Shown piece by piece: positions 47,456-56,681 of a DNA stretch of 64,000 nt (positions are counted from its first letter, which is position 1; every line of letters starts with the position of its first letter). The notes under the pieces were generated by a model that had not been told where the DNA came from, did no database searches, and saw nothing but the letters and a program-made list of their open reading frames with translations. The stretch comes from Maribacter thermophilus (GTDB lineage: Bacteria > Bacteroidota > Bacteroidia > Flavobacteriales > Flavobacteriaceae), in assembly GCF_001020565.1 (NCBI RefSeq), contig NZ_LDAS01000001.1:1583985-1647984 (forward strand), in the 5' to 3' direction. Position numbers and translations under genes: made by a program.

Positions 47456-48532
47456 ATGAAAGTATACAAAATAGTAGGAATGATGTCCGGAACGTCTCTA
47501 GACGGTCTAGACCTGGCCTATTGCCATATCTGGAAAAACAAAGGTAAATGGACATTCGAAATAAAATGCACGGATAGTGTTTCGTACGACCAAAAAATGG
47601 AAAAAGAGCTCAAAGACGCTATTCACCTTCCTGCTGAAAAACTACTTCAACTACACAACTCATACGGTACTTGGCTGGGCGAAAAGGCGAATTCCTTTAT
47701 TACAGACAATGATCTTGAGGTAGATTTTATTGCAAGTCACGGACACACCTCTCACCATAGGCCAGAACTGGGACTTACTTTTCAATTGGGATCGGGACAA
47801 CATTTGGCTAATGCCTCCCAAAAGAAAGTTATTTGTGATTTTAGGACCAACGATCTCGCCCTTGGCGGACAAGGCGCTCCATTGGTTCCCATTGGCGACC
47901 AACTTATATTCGGAGAGTATGATTTTTGCCTGAACTTAGGGGGTATAAGTAATATCTCTTTTGAAGTAAAAGACCGCAGAATAGCTTATGACATAGGTCT
48001 GGCGAATATGATACTCAATTATATTACCAGAAAAATAGATTTGGATTATGACCAAGATGGGAATATGGCGAGATCTGGGGTTATAAACAAGAACATGCTT
48101 AAAGAACTTAACGATTTAAAATATTACCTGCTGCCCTACCCTAAATCTATTGGATATGAGTGGTTCTTGGAAGAAGTAGTACCCATCGTTGAAAATACCG
48201 ACGACACTATCGAAAATCTTTTACATACTTCTATTCATCATATTTGCGAAAAAATTGCGCAGCAAGTCAGCTTAAACTCCAACAAACAAAAGCAACAATT
48301 GTTCATTACCGGTGGTGGTGCCCTAAACTCCTTTTTAATTGAAACCCTAAAACAAAAGCTAGACCCTAAAATTGAAGTAGTAGTACCGAACAAACAACTC
48401 ATCGAATTTAAGGAAGCCCTGGTTTTTGCTTTAATGGGCGCACTTAGGGAAGAGCGTGAAATAAATGTCTTAAAAACGGTAACCGGAGCCAAAAGAGATT
48501 CTTCTAGCGGTGTAATTTTCTTACCTAATTAA
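47456..48532 (+). CDS. anmK: anhydro-N-acetylmuramic acid kinase
   Basis: Opens the 1,6-anhydro ring of anhMurNAc while phosphorylating it with ATP, giving MurNAc-6-phosphate, the substrate of MurQ. The 358-residue protein has the AnmK signature: IVGMMSGTSLDGLDLAYC at the N-terminus, ASHGHTSHHRP, DFRTNDLALGGQGAPLVPIGD, LNLGGISNIS, and the C-terminal ITGGGALNS. Normal size. It lies 22 bp after nagZ, so AmpG, NagZ and AnmK are in one transcript. It completes the anhydro-MurNAc branch of the pathway in this locus. Confidence 0.96.
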   Translation: MKVYKIVGMMSGTSLDGLDLAYCHIWKNKGKWTFEIKCTDSVSYDQKMEKELKDAIHLPAEKLLQLHNSYGTWLGEKANSFITDNDLEVDFIASHGHTSHHRPELGLTFQLGSGQHLANASQKKVICDFRTNDLALGGQGAPLVPIGDQLIFGEYDFCLNLGGISNISFEVKDRRIAYDIGLANMILNYITRKIDLDYDQDGNMARSGVINKNMLKELNDLKYYLLPYPKSIGYEWFLEEVVPIVENTDDTIENLLHTSIHHICEKIAQQVSLNSNKQKQQLFITGGGALNSFLIETLKQKLDPKIEVVVPNKQLIEFKEALVFALMGALREEREINVLKTVTGAKRDSSSGVIFLPN

Positions 48533-48577
48533 AGTATTTTCACTAAATTTCTGTCATAAATGAATATTTCATAAAAA

Positions 48578-48835
48578 ATGCCAGACAAAAAAAAGAAAGC
48601 CACCGCTTATTGGAAAGAGAATGTAAAATATCTTTTTTTATTACTGACCATATGGTTCTTAGTATCTTATGGTGCCGGCATCTTGTTCAAAGACACTTTG
48701 GACACTATAAAAATAGGAGGTTTTAAACTTGGCTTTTGGTTTGCACAACAAGGATCCATCTATGTTTTTGTAATACTCATATTTATCTATGTAAGACTAA
48801 TGAACAAATTGGATAAAAAATATGGATATGATTAA
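48578..48835 (+). CDS. DUF4212 small subunit of a sodium:solute symporter
   Basis: An 85-residue inner-membrane protein with two hydrophobic helices (~16-36 and ~51-72) separated by a short loop (GILFKDTLD). It begins with a basic tail (MPDKKKKATAYWKENV). DUF4212 proteins are almost always encoded next to a sodium:solute symporter and are thought to be an accessory subunit. The symporter follows 62 bp later. The first gene after anmK (45 bp), probably co-transcribed with it. Confidence 0.9.
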   Translation: MPDKKKKATAYWKENVKYLFLLLTIWFLVSYGAGILFKDTLDTIKIGGFKLGFWFAQQGSIYVFVILIFIYVRLMNKLDKKYGYD

Positions 48836-48897
48836 TTAACCACCACCTCAGACCAACAATTCCATTACCAAAAAAATCCACCTAACCCAAAAATATT

Positions 48898-50592
48898 ATG
48901 AGCGTACAAACATGGACTTACATTTTAGTCGGTATCACTTTTGCGCTATATATCGGAATTGCCATTTGGTCACGGGCCGGTTCCACTAAAGAGTTTTATG
49001 TTGCCGGCGGTGGGGTTTCGCCTTTGGCCAACGGTATGGCCACAGCTGCCGATTGGATGTCCGCAGCCTCTTTTATCTCCATGGCAGGTATTATTGCGTT
49101 CGCTGGTTACGATGGCTCCGTTTATCTTATGGGATGGACCGGCGGATACGTACTATTGGCCTTATTATTGGCTCCCTACTTACGTAAGTTCGGTAAGTTT
49201 ACCGTTCCCGATTTTATCGGTGACCGCTATTACTCAAAAACAGCCAGAATTGTTGCGGTCATATGTGCCCTTATTGTATCCTTCACATATGTCGCGGGGC
49301 AAATGCGTGGAGTTGGTGTTGTATTTTCACGTTTTTTAGAAGTTGATATCAATACAGGTGTAATCATCGGAATGGTCATTGTATTGTTCTATGCCGTTTT
49401 AGGGGGAATGAAAGGAATTACATACACCCAAGTGGCCCAATATTGCGTACTTATTTTTGCCTTTATGGTTCCGGCCATTTTTATTTCTATCCAAATGACG
49501 GGAAACCCGATTCCACAATTGGGTATGGGTTCTACCCTGTCGGATGGATCAGGAACCTACCTCTTGGATAAATTGGATGGTCTTTCTACAGAATTGGGTT
49601 TTAACGAATACACCAGCGGCTCAAAATCGATAGCGGACGTATTCGCTATTACCTTAGCCTTAATGGTGGGTACGGCCGGCCTACCCCATGTAATTGTCAG
49701 GTTCTTCACCGTAAAACGGGTTAAGGATGCCCGAAAATCAGCAGGGTTGGCCTTGTTGCTAATTGCCATCCTTTACACCACCGCCCCTGCCGTATCGGTT
49801 TTTGCCAGAACCAACATGATCAATACCGTAAGCAACAAAGAATACAGTACTATGCCCGAGTGGTTTAAAAACTGGGAGACTACAGGATTACTGGAATTTG
49901 ATGACAAGAACAAAGACGGAAAAATACAATATGTTGCAGATACCGATAAAAATGAACTTATCGTTGATCGTGACATCATGGTGCTTGCCAATCCGGAAAT
50001 TGCCAATTTACCGGCCTGGGTGATAGCACTGGTAGCTGCAGGAGGTCTCGCAGCAGCCTTGTCTACGGCAGCAGGTTTATTATTGGTAATCTCGGCCTCT
50101 GTTTCCCATGACCTTATTAAAAAAGTATTTAAGCCCAATATTTCAGATAAAGGTGAATTATGGGCCGCGAGAATGGCAGCTACGGTAGCAGTGGTTATTG
50201 CAGGGTATTTCGGAATTAATCCACCGGGGTTCGTTGCCGCCGTTGTCGCCCTGGCCTTTGGCCTGGCGGCAGCCTCTTTCTTCCCAGCCATCGTTCTAGG
50301 TATATTTTACAAGAAAATGAATAAAGAAGGGGCCATTGCCGGTATGATCATAGGCACCATGTTAATGTTGTTTTATATGACAAAATTCAAATTCGGATGG
50401 TTTGGTGGTGGCACACCGGCCGATTGGTGGTTCGGAATATCTCCCGAGGGGTTCGGAAGTATCGCCATGGTCGTGAATTTCATAGTTTCCATAGTGATCA
50501 TGAAATTTACTCCAGATCCACCCGAAGATGTTCAGGAAATAGTAGAGGATATTAGAATCCCCAGTGGGGCAAAAGAAGCCATTAATCATTAA
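48898..50592 (+). CDS. sodium:solute symporter family (acetate/organic-acid permease, ActP-like)
   Basis: Inner-membrane LeuT-fold transporter of 564 residues with about 13 helices, of the SSS family. Motifs seen include AGGGVSPLANGMATAADWMSAASF near the start, PDFIGDRYYS, the Na+-site region GTAGLPHVIVRFFTV, and AGGLAAALSTAAGLLLVISASVSHDL. Members paired with a DUF4212 small subunit and lying beside acs usually transport acetate or other short organic acids; D-lactate or acetate from peptidoglycan recycling would be consistent (inference). It is followed 35 bp later by acs. Confidence 0.88.
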   Translation: MSVQTWTYILVGITFALYIGIAIWSRAGSTKEFYVAGGGVSPLANGMATAADWMSAASFISMAGIIAFAGYDGSVYLMGWTGGYVLLALLLAPYLRKFGKFTVPDFIGDRYYSKTARIVAVICALIVSFTYVAGQMRGVGVVFSRFLEVDINTGVIIGMVIVLFYAVLGGMKGITYTQVAQYCVLIFAFMVPAIFISIQMTGNPIPQLGMGSTLSDGSGTYLLDKLDGLSTELGFNEYTSGSKSIADVFAITLALMVGTAGLPHVIVRFFTVKRVKDARKSAGLALLLIAILYTTAPAVSVFARTNMINTVSNKEYSTMPEWFKNWETTGLLEFDDKNKDGKIQYVADTDKNELIVDRDIMVLANPEIANLPAWVIALVAAGGLAAALSTAAGLLLVISASVSHDLIKKVFKPNISDKGELWAARMAATVAVVIAGYFGINPPGFVAAVVALAFGLAAASFFPAIVLGIFYKKMNKEGAIAGMIIGTMLMLFYMTKFKFGWFGGGTPADWWFGISPEGFGSIAMVVNFIVSIVIMKFTPDPPEDVQEIVEDIRIPSGAKEAINH

Positions 50593-50627
50593 TTGTATAT
50601 AATTTTAAATGAAATCAGAATTTAGAG

Positions 50628-52535
50628 ATGAGTAATTACCACATTAAACATTTAGAGGAGTATTATCAAGTTTACAGAAAATCGGTACGTAACCCAGAAG
50701 CTTTTTGGGAAGAAATAGCGGAAGAGCATTTTGTTTGGAGAAAGCGCTGGGACAACGTCTTGAGTTGGGATTTTAGTAAACCGGAAATAAAATGGTTCGA
50801 AGGTGCAAAATTGAACATTACCGAAAACTGTATAGATAGACATTTACCCACAAGGGGAAATAAAACGGCCATTCTTTTTGAGCCGAACGATCCAAAAGAA
50901 GAAGCAGAACATATCACCTACAGGCAACTACATGAACGTGTATGTAAAATGGCCAACGTGCTATTGGAAAAAGGCATAAAAAAGGGAGATCGCGTTTGCA
51001 TCTATTTGCCCATGATTCCCGAATTGGCCATTTCTCTCTTGGCATGTGCCCGTATCGGCGCTATCCACTCGGTGGTATTCGCTGGTTTCTCTTCACATGC
51101 GCTGTCCACCAGAATTAACGATTCTGACTGTAAATTGGTGATAACCTCCGATGGTTCTTACAGAGGAGCAAAAACCATAGACCTTAAAAATATTGTTGAC
51201 AAGGCGCTATTGGATTGCCCTGGGGTAAATACGGTACTGGTCGCAAAAAGAATCAACAGCGACATAGAAATGGTAGACGGCAGAGACTATTGGTTACAAC
51301 CCTTATTGGACGAGGCATACGGGGACAATGTTGCAGAAGTAATGGATGCCGAAGACCCTCTCTTTATTTTATACACCTCTGGATCTACGGGCAGACCCAA
51401 AGGAATGGTACATACCATTGGTGGTTATATGGTATACACGGCATATACTTTTAAAAATGTTTTTCAATACAAAGAAAACGATGTTTATTGGTGTACCGCA
51501 GATATCGGGTGGATTACAGGACACTCTTACATAGTTTACGGGCCATTGGCCAATGGGGCAACCACGGTGATGTTCGAGGGGGTACCGTCGTACCCAGATT
51601 ATGGTCGCTTTTGGGACGTGGTACAAAAACACAAAGTAAACCAGTTCTATACCGCGCCTACGGCCATAAGAGCCTTGGCCAAAGAGAATCTAGAGTTTAT
51701 AGAAAAACACGACCTGTCAAGTCTTAAGGTGCTAGGATCCGTAGGAGAGCCCATAAACGAAGAAGCTTGGCATTGGTACAACAACAATGTAGGTAAGAAC
51801 CGTAGCCCTATTGTAGATACTTGGTGGCAAACCGAGACAGGTGGTATTATGATCACCCCTATCCCTTATGTGACACCGACCACCCCAACCTATGCCACAT
51901 TGCCATTTATAGGCATTCAGCCTGCACTGATGGATGAAAACGGAAAAGAAATAAAAGGCAATCAGGTAGAAGGTAGATTATGTGTAAAATACCCATGGCC
52001 TTCGATTGCAAGAACCATTTGGGGAAATCACGATAGATACCGAGATACCTATTTCTCTGCATATAAGAATATGTATTTTACAGGTGACGGTGCATTAAGG
52101 GATGCCGTAGGATATTACAGAATTACGGGTAGAGTTGATGACGTAATCATTGTTTCGGGCCATAATCTGGGTACCGCACCCATTGAAGATTCCATTAACG
52201 AACACCAGGCTGTAGCAGAATCCGCCATTGTAGGTTTCCCCCACGATGTAAAAGGAAACGCACTTTATGGATTTATAATACTAAAGGAAACCGGAGAAAG
52301 CAGGGACCGGGAAAATGTAAGAAAAGAGATCAACCAACAGATCACAGAACATATAGGCCCCATTGCCAAGCTAGATAAAATTCAGTTCGTATCAGGTCTT
52401 CCAAAAACAAGAAGTGGAAAGATCATGCGTAGAATATTACGTAAAATAGCAAGCAAGGACACTTCTAATTTAGGGGACACCAGCACATTACTGAATCCAG
52501 AAGTTGTTCAGGAAATTATAGACAACGCGCTTTAA
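50628..52535 (+). CDS. acs: acetyl-CoA synthetase
   Basis: AMP-forming acetate-CoA ligase in the cytoplasm: acetate, ATP and CoA give acetyl-CoA, AMP and pyrophosphate. The 635-residue size is typical. Core motifs are YTSGSTGRPKGMVHT (P-loop), VDTWWQTETGG, YFTGDGA, TGRVDDVI, and the C-terminal KTRSGKIMRR with the Lys (about K598) that is acetylated by Pat-like enzymes in many bacteria. It lies 35 bp after the symporter gene and is the last gene of the plus-strand run; 3 bp separate its stop from the convergent efflux gene. Confidence 0.96.
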   Translation: MSNYHIKHLEEYYQVYRKSVRNPEAFWEEIAEEHFVWRKRWDNVLSWDFSKPEIKWFEGAKLNITENCIDRHLPTRGNKTAILFEPNDPKEEAEHITYRQLHERVCKMANVLLEKGIKKGDRVCIYLPMIPELAISLLACARIGAIHSVVFAGFSSHALSTRINDSDCKLVITSDGSYRGAKTIDLKNIVDKALLDCPGVNTVLVAKRINSDIEMVDGRDYWLQPLLDEAYGDNVAEVMDAEDPLFILYTSGSTGRPKGMVHTIGGYMVYTAYTFKNVFQYKENDVYWCTADIGWITGHSYIVYGPLANGATTVMFEGVPSYPDYGRFWDVVQKHKVNQFYTAPTAIRALAKENLEFIEKHDLSSLKVLGSVGEPINEEAWHWYNNNVGKNRSPIVDTWWQTETGGIMITPIPYVTPTTPTYATLPFIGIQPALMDENGKEIKGNQVEGRLCVKYPWPSIARTIWGNHDRYRDTYFSAYKNMYFTGDGALRDAVGYYRITGRVDDVIIVSGHNLGTAPIEDSINEHQAVAESAIVGFPHDVKGNALYGFIILKETGESRDRENVRKEINQQITEHIGPIAKLDKIQFVSGLPKTRSGKIMRRILRKIASKDTSNLGDTSTLLNPEVVQEIIDNAL

Positions 52536-52538
52536 ATA

Positions 52539-53759
52539 TTATTGATAAGCCCTATTACTCGCAAACAGTGGTCTTGTTTTGAAAGCCATGAACAAGACCA
52601 CTGAGAGTAATCCACAAATTCCAAATCCTGCAAAAATAGCCCAGACCGATTCTTTTATGAATCCTCCTATAAAAATGGAAATGGGGATGGACAGTACGGT
52701 AGATATAAAACCTGTGATAGCCGCCCCAATACCGGCTATATGACCAATGGGTTCCATTGCTATAGATCTTAAATTACCCCAAACAAAGCCCAAGCACAGA
52801 AACAACACCGATAGAAAACTGATTAAAACGGTCACACTCGGATTAGGCTCGCCCCAAAATAGAACCATATATAATGCCCCTACCAAGGTAAAGGTTGTTA
52901 GCGCCACAAAAGACAAATTCCGCATACCAAATCTTAATACCAAGGTACCGTTCATCAAGGTAGAAAAACCAATGGATATGGCCAGCCCTGCAAAAACATA
53001 GGTAAAACTTTCCTTTAAACCGTACAGTTCTTCAAAAACGTGTTGTGCAGAACTCAAGTATACCAAAAAAGAACCAGTGATCAAACCGGTCATTAGGGTA
53101 CAGGAAACCGTTTCTCTATGTTTAAAAATTTCTTTGATTCCATTTATAAAAACCGAAATGGTAAAAGGCACCTTATGCTCTGGTTTCAATGTTTCTTGCT
53201 GTCTTTTATAAAACCACACACAAACAACCAATGCAAAGAAAAGCTGTGCATAAAAAATACCCTGCCATCCCATAACTTGCATAACCGCCTTGCCAAACGC
53301 CGGGGCCACCACGGGAATCAGGATAAAAAACGCAGTAACAAAAGACATGATCTTGGCCATATAATCTCCCCGATAGGTATCTCTAACAATCGATATACTA
53401 ATGGTCCTAGGTGCAGAAAGCCCAATACCCTGCAGAATTCTACCTATGATCATTATCTCTAAATTAGGAGCCAATAGGCATATGACACTGGCTACACCAA
53501 AAATGGAAAAACCAATGTAAACAATGGGCTTTCTTCCTAAACTATCGGACAGAGGCCCAAAAAACAACTGTCCTACCCCCAAACCCAAAAATATCATTAT
53601 TACCAATAATTGATTTCTTGTAGGATCCAAACTATTGATCGCTATACCAATATCGGCAATAGCAGGAATTAGGGCATCTATCGTTAAAGCAACAATAGAC
53701 ATCAACGAGGCCATTAAGGCAACAAACTCAAAATTAGGTTTTACTTGTTCATTTTGCAT
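52539..53759 (-). CDS. Bcr/CflA-family multidrug efflux MFS transporter
   Basis: Inner-membrane antiporter with about 12 helices, 406 residues, of the DHA1 drug:H+ family (Bcr/CflA type). Motifs seen are MSIVALTIDALIPAIADIG, GQLFFGPLSDSLGRKP (MFS motif A), RILQGIGLSAPRT and PVVAPAFGKAVMQ. Probable substrates are drugs, sulfonamide-like compounds or small metabolites; none can be named from sequence. Convergent with acs and divergent from udk. Independent of the recycling locus. Confidence 0.9.
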   Translation of the reverse strand: MQNEQVKPNFEFVALMASLMSIVALTIDALIPAIADIGIAINSLDPTRNQLLVIMIFLGLGVGQLFFGPLSDSLGRKPIVYIGFSIFGVASVICLLAPNLEIMIIGRILQGIGLSAPRTISISIVRDTYRGDYMAKIMSFVTAFFILIPVVAPAFGKAVMQVMGWQGIFYAQLFFALVVCVWFYKRQQETLKPEHKVPFTISVFINGIKEIFKHRETVSCTLMTGLITGSFLVYLSSAQHVFEELYGLKESFTYVFAGLAISIGFSTLMNGTLVLRFGMRNLSFVALTTFTLVGALYMVLFWGEPNPSVTVLISFLSVLFLCLGFVWGNLRSIAMEPIGHIAGIGAAITGFISTVLSIPISIFIGGFIKESVWAIFAGFGICGLLSVVLFMAFKTRPLFASNRAYQ

Positions 53760-53827
53760 CCGGCAAAAGTAAAACTTATAGGGCGAAGGCTGTTTACCAA
53801 ATCTTCATTTTTAGGTTTAGTAGAATT

Positions 53828-53851
53828 TTGAAGTTCAAATATGTATTTTTG
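53828..53851 (+). promoter_or_regulatory. candidate promoter for udk-divIC
   Basis: TTG at 53828-53830, 13-nt gap, then TATTTTTG at 53844-53851, an exact TAnnTTTG match, 16 bp before the udk start codon. The short gap matches those at susC and nagB. Confidence 0.4.
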
Positions 53852-53867
53852 ACCCAAAGAAATTTTT

Positions 53868-54482
53868 ATGTTGATTATTGGAATTGCCGGAGGTACCGGT
53901 TGTGGAAAAACTACGGTTGTAAATCAGATCATTAATGAGCTTCCCTATGAAGAGGTAGGTGTAATATCACAAGATTCCTATTACAACGATTTATCCCACC
54001 TTTCTTTGGAAGAAAGAAGAAAAACAAATTTTGACCATCCCAATTCCATTGATTTTCAGCTTTTGGAAGAACATTTAAAAGCATTAAAAAACGGGAAATC
54101 GGTAGAGCAGCCCGTTTATTCTTTTTTAGAATGTAACCGCACCCAGAAAACCATTCCGACACACCCTAGAAAAGTAATGATCGTAGAAGGCATTCTTATA
54201 CTGGCCAACAAGGCCATTAGGGATATGTGCGATATTAAAATTTTTGTACATGCCGATACCGATGAACGCTTGATCAGAAGATTAAAAAGAGATGTGAACG
54301 AACGTGGCTGGAATTTGGATGAAACATTGGAAAAATACCAGACCATCATAAAACCTATGCACGATCAGTTCATAGAACCGACAAAAGAGCATGTCGATAT
54401 AATTATACCAAATAATAAGTACAATACGGTCGCCGTTGAAATCGTAAGAAGCATTATTAACGAGAAACTAGCACAGGCCTAA
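53868..54482 (+). CDS. udk: uridine kinase
   Basis: Cytoplasmic pyrimidine-salvage enzyme that phosphorylates uridine and cytidine to the monophosphates using ATP or GTP. The 204-residue protein has a Walker A motif GGTGCGKTT at the N-terminus, ISQDSYYND, NFDHPNSIDF and the Arg-rich RLIRRLKRDVNERG lid. Normal size. The stop codon overlaps the start of the downstream septum-formation gene (TAATG), implying translational coupling. Confidence 0.95.
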   Translation: MLIIGIAGGTGCGKTTVVNQIINELPYEEVGVISQDSYYNDLSHLSLEERRKTNFDHPNSIDFQLLEEHLKALKNGKSVEQPVYSFLECNRTQKTIPTHPRKVMIVEGILILANKAIRDMCDIKIFVHADTDERLIRRLKRDVNERGWNLDETLEKYQTIIKPMHDQFIEPTKEHVDIIIPNNKYNTVAVEIVRSIINEKLAQA

Positions 54483-54823
54483 TGGGGTTCAAAGAATTAA
54501 AACAAAAAAAATGGTTCAAGGTCATGACCAACATTTACGTATTGGTCTTGACCATGTTCGCCATATGGATGATTTTCTTTGATACCAACTCTTTACTTAT
54601 ACACTTAGAGTTAAAAAGGGAAATCAACAAACTAGAAAAAACAAAGGACTTTTTACAGAGTGAAATAGAAAAAGACAAAAAGGTAATTGAAAAACTATCG
54701 GACGAAGAAGAACTGGAAAAATTTGCACGTGAGGAATACTATCTCAAAAAAAAGAACGAGGAAATCTATTTAATAGAATACGAAGACAGTTTAAAACTAA
54801 AAGAAAAGGATAAAAAAGAATAA
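54482..54823 (+). CDS. septum formation initiator family protein (FtsB/DivIC-like)
   Basis: Small bitopic inner-membrane protein (113 residues) acting in the divisome, probably bridging early and late division proteins. One transmembrane helix (~residues 14-34, MTNIYVLVLTMFAIWMIFF) is followed by a Leu/Glu/Lys coiled coil (~40-80), then the family's EELEKFAREEYYLKKKNEEIYLIE segment. The start codon overlaps the udk stop. Terminates before the parA promoter region; the 177-bp spacer (54824-55000) is AT-rich with no clear hairpin. Confidence 0.9.
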   Translation: MGFKELKQKKWFKVMTNIYVLVLTMFAIWMIFFDTNSLLIHLELKREINKLEKTKDFLQSEIEKDKKVIEKLSDEEELEKFAREEYYLKKKNEEIYLIEYEDSLKLKEKDKKE

Positions 54824-55000
54824 ACAAAACTTCATGTTTTATTGTTAATTACACTTTAATTTACACCTTGTTAAAGCTTTGATAAATAAAAGTTTAACTC
54901 TTTTTTAAAGAAAAGTACATTGTTATTCACCTAGTGTTAACAAAATCCTTTTACCAGCCCCGCAAATAATTGTATTTTTACATCCTAACTTACTTTGAAT

Positions 55001-55774
55001 ATGGGCAAGATAATTGCTATCGCAAATCAAAAAGGTGGTGTTGGAAAAACCACCACTTCCGTTAATCTGGCTGCCTCTTTGGGGGTACTGGAGAAAAAGG
55101 TGTTGCTGATCGATGCCGATCCCCAAGCCAATGCCACTTCAGGATTAGGAATAGATGTGGAAAGTATTGAACTTGGCACCTATCAATTATTGGAACATAC
55201 CAAAACGGCAAAGGAAGCTATTATTTCCACAACATCCCCAAATGTTGATCTCATACCTGCACATATCGATCTTGTAGCGATCGAAATTGAATTGGTAGAC
55301 AAAGATGAAAGGGAGTACATGCTAAAAAAAGCCATTTTAGAGCTTAAGGACGATTATGACTATATTCTTATCGATTGCGCCCCTTCTTTGGGCCTATTGA
55401 CCCTTAATGCCCTAACGGCCTCGGACTCTGTCATAATTCCTATTCAATGCGAATACTTTGCTCTAGAAGGACTTGGCAAGCTATTAAACACCATAAAAAG
55501 TGTACAAAGAATACACAATCCGCAGTTGGATATCGAAGGGATGTTGTTGACCATGTACGATTCTAGGTTAAGATTGTCCAACCAGGTGGTAGAAGAGGTT
55601 AGCAAACATTTTGGCGACATGGTCTTTGAGACCATAATCCAACGAAATGTTAGATTAAGTGAAGCCCCGAGTTACGGGGAGAGCATTATTAAATATGATG
55701 CATCCAGTAAGGGTGCGGTCAACTACCTGAATTTGGCAAATGAGGTAGTAAAGAAAAACAAGCAGACAGTTTAA
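55001..55774 (+). CDS. parA: chromosome-partitioning ATPase ParA (Soj)
   Basis: Deviant-Walker ATPase that moves ParB-parS complexes on the nucleoid during origin segregation. Start at ATG 55001 (MGKIIAIANQKGGVGKTT), giving 257 residues; a TTG six bases earlier is possible but less likely. The deviant Walker A motif KGGVGKTT, the LLIDADPQ switch, and DYILIDCAPSLG (Walker B) are present. It is followed 1 bp later by parB. Short length and lack of an N-terminal helix-turn-helix fit a chromosomal Soj rather than a plasmid SopA type. Confidence 0.96.
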   Translation: MGKIIAIANQKGGVGKTTTSVNLAASLGVLEKKVLLIDADPQANATSGLGIDVESIELGTYQLLEHTKTAKEAIISTTSPNVDLIPAHIDLVAIEIELVDKDEREYMLKKAILELKDDYDYILIDCAPSLGLLTLNALTASDSVIIPIQCEYFALEGLGKLLNTIKSVQRIHNPQLDIEGMLLTMYDSRLRLSNQVVEEVSKHFGDMVFETIIQRNVRLSEAPSYGESIIKYDASSKGAVNYLNLANEVVKKNKQTV

Positions 55775-55775
55775 G

Positions 55776-56681
55776 ATGGCAAAGGCAATAAAGAAACAAG
55801 CTTTGGGAAGAGGTCTTTCTGCACTTTTGAAAGACCCGGAAAATGATATTCAATCTGCATCGGACAAAAACGCCGATAAGGTGGTCGGCAATATTATAGA
55901 ACTTGATCTGGAACATATAGAGGTAAACCCTTTTCAACCAAGATCTAATTTTAACGACGAGAGCCTTCAAGAATTGGCCACCTCTATTCGAGAGCTTGGT
56001 GTCATACAACCCATAACGGTTAGAAAATTAGGATTTAACAAATATCAGTTAGTCTCTGGTGAAAGAAGGTTCCGTGCCTCTAAACTAATAGGGTTAGAGA
56101 CTATTCCGGCCTATATTAGAATTGCCAACGACCAAGAGTCATTGGAAATGGCCTTGGTAGAAAATATTCAAAGACAAGACTTGGACCCTATAGAAATAGC
56201 CTTGTCATACCAACGCCTTATAGATGAAATAAACCTTACACAGGAGAAACTAAGTGATCGTGTCGGAAAAAAAAGATCCACCATCGCCAATTACCTTCGT
56301 TTGCTGAAATTAGACCCTATCATTCAAACAGGAATGAGAGACGGGTTTCTTAGCATGGGACACGGCAGGGCCTTGGTGAATATAGAAAACAGAAAAGACC
56401 AGATTGCCCTTTACGAAAAAATAGTTGGCCAAAACCTATCTGTTAGGGATACGGAAAATGCCGTAAAAAACTACCACCAGCAAGACAGTAAAAAACCAAC
56501 AAAAACAACCACAAAACAAAAGCCCCCGGTATTTGTCAGCTCCGGCATCAAAGAAATTTCAAAACATTTGGACGTAGGGGTAGACGTAAAAACATCTGGA
56601 AAGTCTAAAGGAAAAATTACCATTCCTTTTAATTCCGAAGAAGAATTTGAGCGTATTAAAAAGTTAATTACGGGTGCATAG
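55776..56681 (+). CDS. parB: chromosome-partitioning protein ParB (Spo0J)
   Basis: CTPase and parS-binding protein that loads condensin at the origin. The 301-residue protein begins with a ParA-stimulating basic tail (KKQALGRGLSALLKD). The N-terminal CTPase domain contains EVNPFQPRS and SGERRFRASK. A central HTH follows (LDPIEIALSYQRLI, RSTIANYLRLLKL), and a C-terminal dimerisation domain ends in GSFERIKKLI-like sequence. It overlaps the DUF5683 gene by 8 bp. No parS site was found nearby. Normal size. Confidence 0.96.
   Translation: MAKAIKKQALGRGLSALLKDPENDIQSASDKNADKVVGNIIELDLEHIEVNPFQPRSNFNDESLQELATSIRELGVIQPITVRKLGFNKYQLVSGERRFRASKLIGLETIPAYIRIANDQESLEMALVENIQRQDLDPIEIALSYQRLIDEINLTQEKLSDRVGKKRSTIANYLRLLKLDPIIQTGMRDGFLSMGHGRALVNIENRKDQIALYEKIVGQNLSVRDTENAVKNYHQQDSKKPTKTTTKQKPPVFVSSGIKEISKHLDVGVDVKTSGKSKGKITIPFNSEEEFERIKKLITGA

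Noticed and set aside
51215-51856. Frame-shifted open frames inside acs
   Set aside because: They overlap an intact, well-conserved acs frame; no evidence for overlapping genes.
52539-53759. Efflux transporter as part of the recycling locus
   Set aside because: It is on the opposite strand, belongs to the Bcr/CflA drug family, and has no motif typical of muropeptide transport.
54721-54740. parS-like sequence with CACGTG core near parA, and a similar CACGTG in tsaD at about 13130
   Set aside because: Only the central hexamer and a few flanking bases match the parS palindrome; the arms are not symmetric, so no parS is called.
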